From Temnopleurus reevesii (Eukaryota; Echinodermata; Echinoidea; Temnopleuroida; Temnopleuridae), in the NCBI GenBank assembly GCA_036244855.1, contig BQKZ01000373.1, positions 84,379-148,378 of the forward strand: a stretch of 64,000 nt of DNA, read 5' to 3'. Of the stretch, positions 60,060 through 64,000 are shown piece by piece (within the stretch, counting starts at the first letter, position 1; every line of letters starts with the position of its first letter). A model generated the notes under the pieces. The model worked only from the letters and a program-made list of their open reading frames with translations. It was not told where the DNA came from and ran no database searches. The position numbers and the translations under genes are program-made.

Positions 60060-60600
60060 AGATTGTATCCATTGTGATTGGTCAAGGAGCAGTCATGTGA
60101 TTAAAAATATTTTCACCATGAAATAAATTAGGCGTGACGTCATCCTCGGAATAGTTTTCGTTATGTAAATATTCTGACGTCATCTTTTACGATAACTGGA
60201 TTTTCAGCTATCGATACCGCGATATCGAAATCAAAGGTCGTCGAAATATAAACAACAATGGCGGCACCCAGTGGAGAAATCAATGACGATGAACCGAGAT
60301 TTAATGTCGTAGATGATGATGATTTGGAGGAATTCATTTCATCGACAGATTACACGTAGGATATAAATTTGATTACTATTTCGGTTTTACTTGTGTAGGA
60401 TATAAATCAAATATACCATGCACATTTTTCGAAGTACTTTATGAAATTATGGATTCTTCGGTGACCGGCATAGTGACTATTTTCTAAGGGGCTGTGCCCC
60501 TCAGAAAATAGTGCTATGCCAGTCACCTCACAATCCATAATTTGAACTAGAACTTCTCAGTGCATGGTATATTTGATTATTACATCATGGCTTGGAGTTC
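60060..60600 (+). mobile_element. Antisense module 2: CRE-type sites, short acidic reading frame, large palindrome
   Basis: Order on the plus strand: GATTGGTCA; two TGACGTCAT sites (60135-60143 and 60175-60183); an ATG at 60258 with 33 codons (MAAPSGEINDDEPRF, then VVDDDDLEEFISS) ending at TAG 60357-60359, where TACAC|GTAGGA could also be a splice donor; then a palindrome at 60405-60578 with arms AATCAAATATACCATGCAC / GTGCATGGTATATTTGATT and inner ATTTTCTAAGGGGC / GCCCCTCAGAAAAT. The layout parallels module 1, and the RF.VVDDDDLEEF start resembles the same protein family N-terminus (inference). It lies in a receptor intron, antisense. Confidence 0.5.
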
Positions 60601-60972
60601 ATAACATATACTAGAGTACTAGAGAATGTAATGTGTATCATACTTTTTATCATGATTTCTCTTTCATCTTCATTTAAGAATGGATATATATACATGTATA
60701 TACATTAAGAATATACTATAAAAGTAGAGTGGAACTACATTATCATAGAGGGTAGCATTGCACAAAGACAAAGGAATCTGAAGAATAAGAAACAGTATCC
60801 TATTGCAAGGTGTGTTAAGTTCAAGAGCATGTTTATTGCAAGTGTAACTATTGGGACCTTTTTGTGCAACATGACGTTTTGCCCAATGTCACTTCCTAAA
60901 AACGCAAACAAATTGTCAAAATGTTCACAAAGTTTGTCAATATTTTCATAAAATAGAGAAATTTCCACTTAC

Positions 60973-61186
60973 TTTTGGAATGGTGATATTGATGGGTGTG
61001 TCCATCTCATATTTATAGGATGTTATAAATAAAAATGATGATGCGACGACTTCTCCATAAAAGATATGATAGTATTGTAAACCCTGATGAAAGTCTGGCA
61101 GAGAATTCCATGTTATATTAGCATAGAAGGACCCACCAGAAGATAGATCTGGAGCCTCAGAAATGTTGACATCTGTCAGGCGTTTC
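60973..61186 (-). CDS. Receptor tyrosine kinase, FNIII exon
   Basis: 214 bases. It encodes KRLTDVNISEAPDLSSGGSF then ANITWNSLPDFHQGLQYYHI and FYGEVV, ending TPINITIPK: the A to E strands of a fibronectin III domain with its conserved Trp and Tyr. Sequons are NIS, NIT and NIT. Of two candidate acceptors, TTCTATTGAG|G at 61186 is chosen because it alone fits the phase of the upstream exon. Donor CCAAAA|GTAAGT. Confidence 0.85.
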
Positions 61187-61922
61187 CTCAATAGAACTAG
61201 AGAAGATGGAATACGTGCATTGTAAGAGGATGTGCTCAGGCGGTTGGTATTTCCTTAATAGCACTCTGCACTCATCTAGCTATATCATGGAACAATTCAA
61301 CTTTGAGCTGCAAAAGCTACTAAGGGGGTGTTGTTCAAAAGTTGCAATTGATCGGAAAGTGTCAATCAAAATCATTGTTTCATGCGCGTCTAGTTAAATG
61401 CGTATACCGTGCTCGAATATAAATGCATGTTACAATTTGCAAAGTTGCAGTTGACTTGCAGTTGATTTTGAACAAAACCCCCTACGTTGCATTGTTCTCT
61501 GACGAGCTAGGTGGATGAACAGTGCTTATAATTCATGACAGGATATACCAGTAAGTGACTGGAATATTTCTTGAAGATACGCATTAATCATCTCCAGAGA
61601 AAATCAAACTGGCTAATATAAATGCCAACAAAGGATCTACTTATGCCACTTTACCCCATCAATTATCGTGAACAAGCAATACTTCTTCTGTTTAGCTTGA
61701 TATTCTTCCCAACTTAATTAAATCCTTATATTATTTTTTCTGCAAAATTATACTTGAGACAATATTAATATCTTTGGACGTCAGCTATTCTTAACTTGAA
61801 TTGAATTAAATTGACTTGATTAATATCCTCAACATGAGCAATGTAACAAATTTAAATGAGGGAATTAGATGATGCTATTATGTGTATGGTAATTCAAACA
61901 TATACTGGAAATATATACTTAC
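61187..61922 (-). other. Receptor intron
   Basis: Holds a fold-back MITE (61323-61482) and otherwise AT-rich sequence. Confidence 0.5.
61323..61482. mobile_element. GGGGGTGTT fold-back MITE copy
   Basis: AGGGGGTGTTGTTCAAAAGT at the left is inverted as GATTTTGAACAAAACCCCCT at the right. TTGCAATTGATC, CATGCGCGTCTAGTTAAATG and TTACAATTTGCAAAGTTGCA match the unit of the dimer at 13980-14307 in inverted orientation. Confidence 0.85.
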
Positions 61923-61965
61923 AGAGCTGCCAACCTAAATCCGTATTTTTCTCCTATTTCACTTG
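61923..61965 (-). CDS. Receptor tyrosine kinase, short FNIII exon
   Basis: 43 bases. It encodes SEIGEKYGFRLAAL, the F-strand pattern of a fibronectin III domain (Y.F.L.A). The donor GCTCT|GTAAGT is strong and leaves two bases that join the next exon as Leu. The acceptor is less sure: CCAAAAG|CA at 61965, or AAGCAAG|T at 61961. Confidence 0.65.
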
Positions 61966-63263
61966 CTTTTGGAGTACATTATTATTTGGCAATCAGTTAT
62001 TAAGTAAGACATTGTTATGTCCACAATACCACCTTTTTGTCTCCTTGAATCAATGGCATCAGCTGGAAAGCATCTGGAAGCTATTTATAAGATCGAGAGG
62101 TATGCCATTTTGTATAGCAGCAAAATGTTCATTCGGTGGATGAAAAAGCATTTTAATGGGAGAAACAGGTGTGTTGGTTTATATTATTCTTCGCCTGTAA
62201 ACTGATCTTGAATATCTATTCAATTCAACACTCCCTTGCTATGTGTAATAGAGTTGAAATGTGGAAAGGAATCCATACTGGTTGGCAGCTATGTACTTAA
62301 ACATACTGATGAGATCATACATTGGCTTACAATTTAAATATAAAAAATAATAATGTCAATTTAGAAAGACTGAATTTCTAATTCTCCCCACCGACTATAG
62401 GCGATACCAAGTGATATTGATTGATACCTTAAGTATCGAACCTCTGAAACCGGGAAGTATACTTCCGGTACATGTGATACATGCATAGGTTATAGCTCTC
62501 ATCCATGGATATTTGTCAATTTTTCTCCTTTTCGCGTTGTTCGATGTGCACTCTGCTGCCTCACAGGACAACCCCATAATATTCATAAAATGTGAAGAAA
62601 AAAAACAAGCTTAAGCTGAAAAAATATATTTATGAGCATTCAAAACAAAGCTATGGAGTAGGCGAAACAAAGTCCCATACAAATACACGCGAGCAGAACT
62701 GGAAATGGAAGTGACCGTCCCGGCTCCACACAATTATTTTCTCTAAAAATTGTTGACGCCCTCATTGGCTTCAAATTTACAACAATAGCCAGTGGGGAGA
62801 ATTCTATGCACGAGTAACATGCAAACTCCGTATTATAATCATTAACAATAGAGAGCGTTTCATGATGTCACACAACACATCAGCCAGTGTTACCTAATCC
62901 AAAGAAATCGTCTAGTCGGATTGGATGAAATAATAAAAAATAATGATAAACTGGCATTTTAATATAGCACATATTCAGGCAAACTGCTATATGTGCTTGA
63001 CTTTATTTTAACACTTGTTATATATGCTCAATAAAGGCTATAATATAAGTCGGGAATGAGTGCTTGCAACAAACCTCATGAAACTTCCTCCTGGGTTGTG
63101 TGTCATGAAGCTCTATGTAGAGGTATGTACGACTCTACAAATGACTGGTGACCCTTTCCAAAACTTCATAATAACCCTTGGCGCTCATAGAGCCTGAGCA
63201 AGGGATAACGGTCATTCGTAGAGTCATGTTTATATCTACAAACAAAATGAAATGCCAACTTAC
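61966..63263 (-). other. Receptor intron(s); at least one exon missing
   Basis: The exon at 63264-63348 ends in phase 0, but the one at 61923-61965 begins in phase 1 or 2, so at least one more exon should lie here. I could not place it. A minus-strand frame at 62395-62586 is not FNIII-like. Confidence 0.45.
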
Positions 63264-63348
63264 AAGGTTCTGTGACTGTTCTTGTGATGTTATGTTCAAT
63301 ATATTTTCCAATGCTCCTTGAACGTAGGCAGTGATGAGTGCTATAGAC
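63264..63348 (-). CDS. Receptor tyrosine kinase, upstream FNIII exon
   Basis: 85 bases. It encodes SIALITAYVQGALENILNIT then SQEQSQNL, resembling strands F-G of a fibronectin III domain (A..V.AY..G). Acceptor CCCCAG|G, strong donor CTT|GTAAGTT. Assignment to the same receptor rests on strand, position and domain type. The signal peptide and earlier exons lie beyond the right edge. Confidence 0.65.
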
Positions 63349-64000
63349 CTGGGGATAGAGTTAAAAATAATTTTTGTTTTCTCTTTAAACTTTTTTTTTC
63401 TATCCTGCACATACTTTTAATCCATGATCATGACATGTACTACATGTAAAACAGCGTTGAAAGCAATTGTTGCAGATCAGTAGTATATCATTGGAGCTAG
63501 AAAATAGGGGAAAAAGTGTGATTTGGCAATATAACCAATGAGAAGGCTTAAAGGTAGAATACTTCTTTTGCAGCCTAAAATTTGACTTTCCAAGATTGTT
63601 GTGTTATGTTGAAGAGTACTAAATGTTAGAACTTATCACCAATCAATTAAGCACAAAGATTGATCATGATAGGCGCATTTATAGTTATTCTAATAATAAA
63701 TCTTCTATTCGGGCACCGAACTAATTCACCGTACATTCAAAATTCAAAACAGCCGTTAACCCCTCGTTGACCAATAGCGCAAGAGTCTCTCTCAGTGCGT
63801 ATTCCGCATGGTGTGGCAGTGTATTGAAGTGCGCACGTTTTATGTGTGTGTGTGTGTGTCTGTGTGGTACCGGAATGCGCTAGGAGTATCGCGATACCGT
63901 TGGTTTCAAGATGAATTATGATGGAATAGATTTTTATTTGAATTAAATATTCTGGACTACATTCAACGAAAATACTTCAGAGAGGTTATTATTTTGGCAT
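63349..64000. other. Right flank, probably receptor intron
   Basis: No further exon recognised. A (GT)n run lies at about 63843-63859. Confidence 0.45.

Noticed and set aside
62395..62586. Candidate missing exon of the receptor
   Set aside because: The peptide has no FNIII pattern and no acceptor/donor pair in the required phase.
1..64000. CRISPR array, prophage, operon or bacterial features
   Set aside because: The spliced genes, SINEs and microsatellites show animal nuclear DNA; the tandem repeats found lack unique spacers between identical repeats.

Overview
The window is nuclear DNA from a multicellular animal. Genes are split by GT-AG introns, intergenic DNA is AT-rich, and short fold-back transposons, tRNA-derived SINE remnants and microsatellites are abundant. 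The best clue to the organism is a TGF-beta ligand on the minus strand whose mature domain reads as echinoderm Univin (the Vg1/GDF1-type ligand). That points to an echinoderm, most likely a sea urchin. The species is not determined.

Layout. About 1-23.7 kb is gene-poor and repeat-rich: a TTAA-flanked insertion inside an older repeat (1281-1858), a 45-bp satellite (2716-2979), a 16-bp minisatellite (9987-10215), a 650-bp TIR element (11845-12494), a dimeric fold-back element (13980-14307), a long inverted repeat (16970-17196), an assembly gap (17664-18115) and a CAT/CAC microsatellite field. Two small exon-like patches on the plus strand (18675-18704 and 22524-22608) are unassigned. At 23.8-34.3 kb lies the two-exon univin gene (minus strand, 390 codons, 9.36-kb intron). 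At 34.3-49 kb there is a second gap (35194-35884), simple repeats, SINE remnants, a triplicated 54-bp unit, nested fold-back elements, and a promoter-like segment followed by a degenerate hammerhead-ribozyme-like motif (46735-46918). At 49.1-63.3 kb lies the 3' part of a receptor tyrosine kinase gene (minus strand). Eleven consecutive exons join in phase and encode the end of one fibronectin III domain, a complete further one, a transmembrane helix, a complete kinase with all catalytic residues, and a long acidic tail. A twelfth, more 5' exon and the unresolved part lie toward the right edge, and the N-terminus is outside the window.

The two genes are both minus-strand and about 14.8 kb apart. 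They are a secreted ligand and a cell-surface receptor, but TGF-beta ligands signal through serine/threonine kinase receptors, so they are not a ligand-receptor pair. The receptor introns carry antisense transposon material. This includes two similar modules (about 56.9-57.5 and 60.1-60.6 kb), each pairing a short acidic reading frame with a large downstream palindrome. These modules and the hammerhead-like segment are the least explained parts of the window. All exon borders were read by eye from splice signals and phase, and repeat families from shared sequence within the window.
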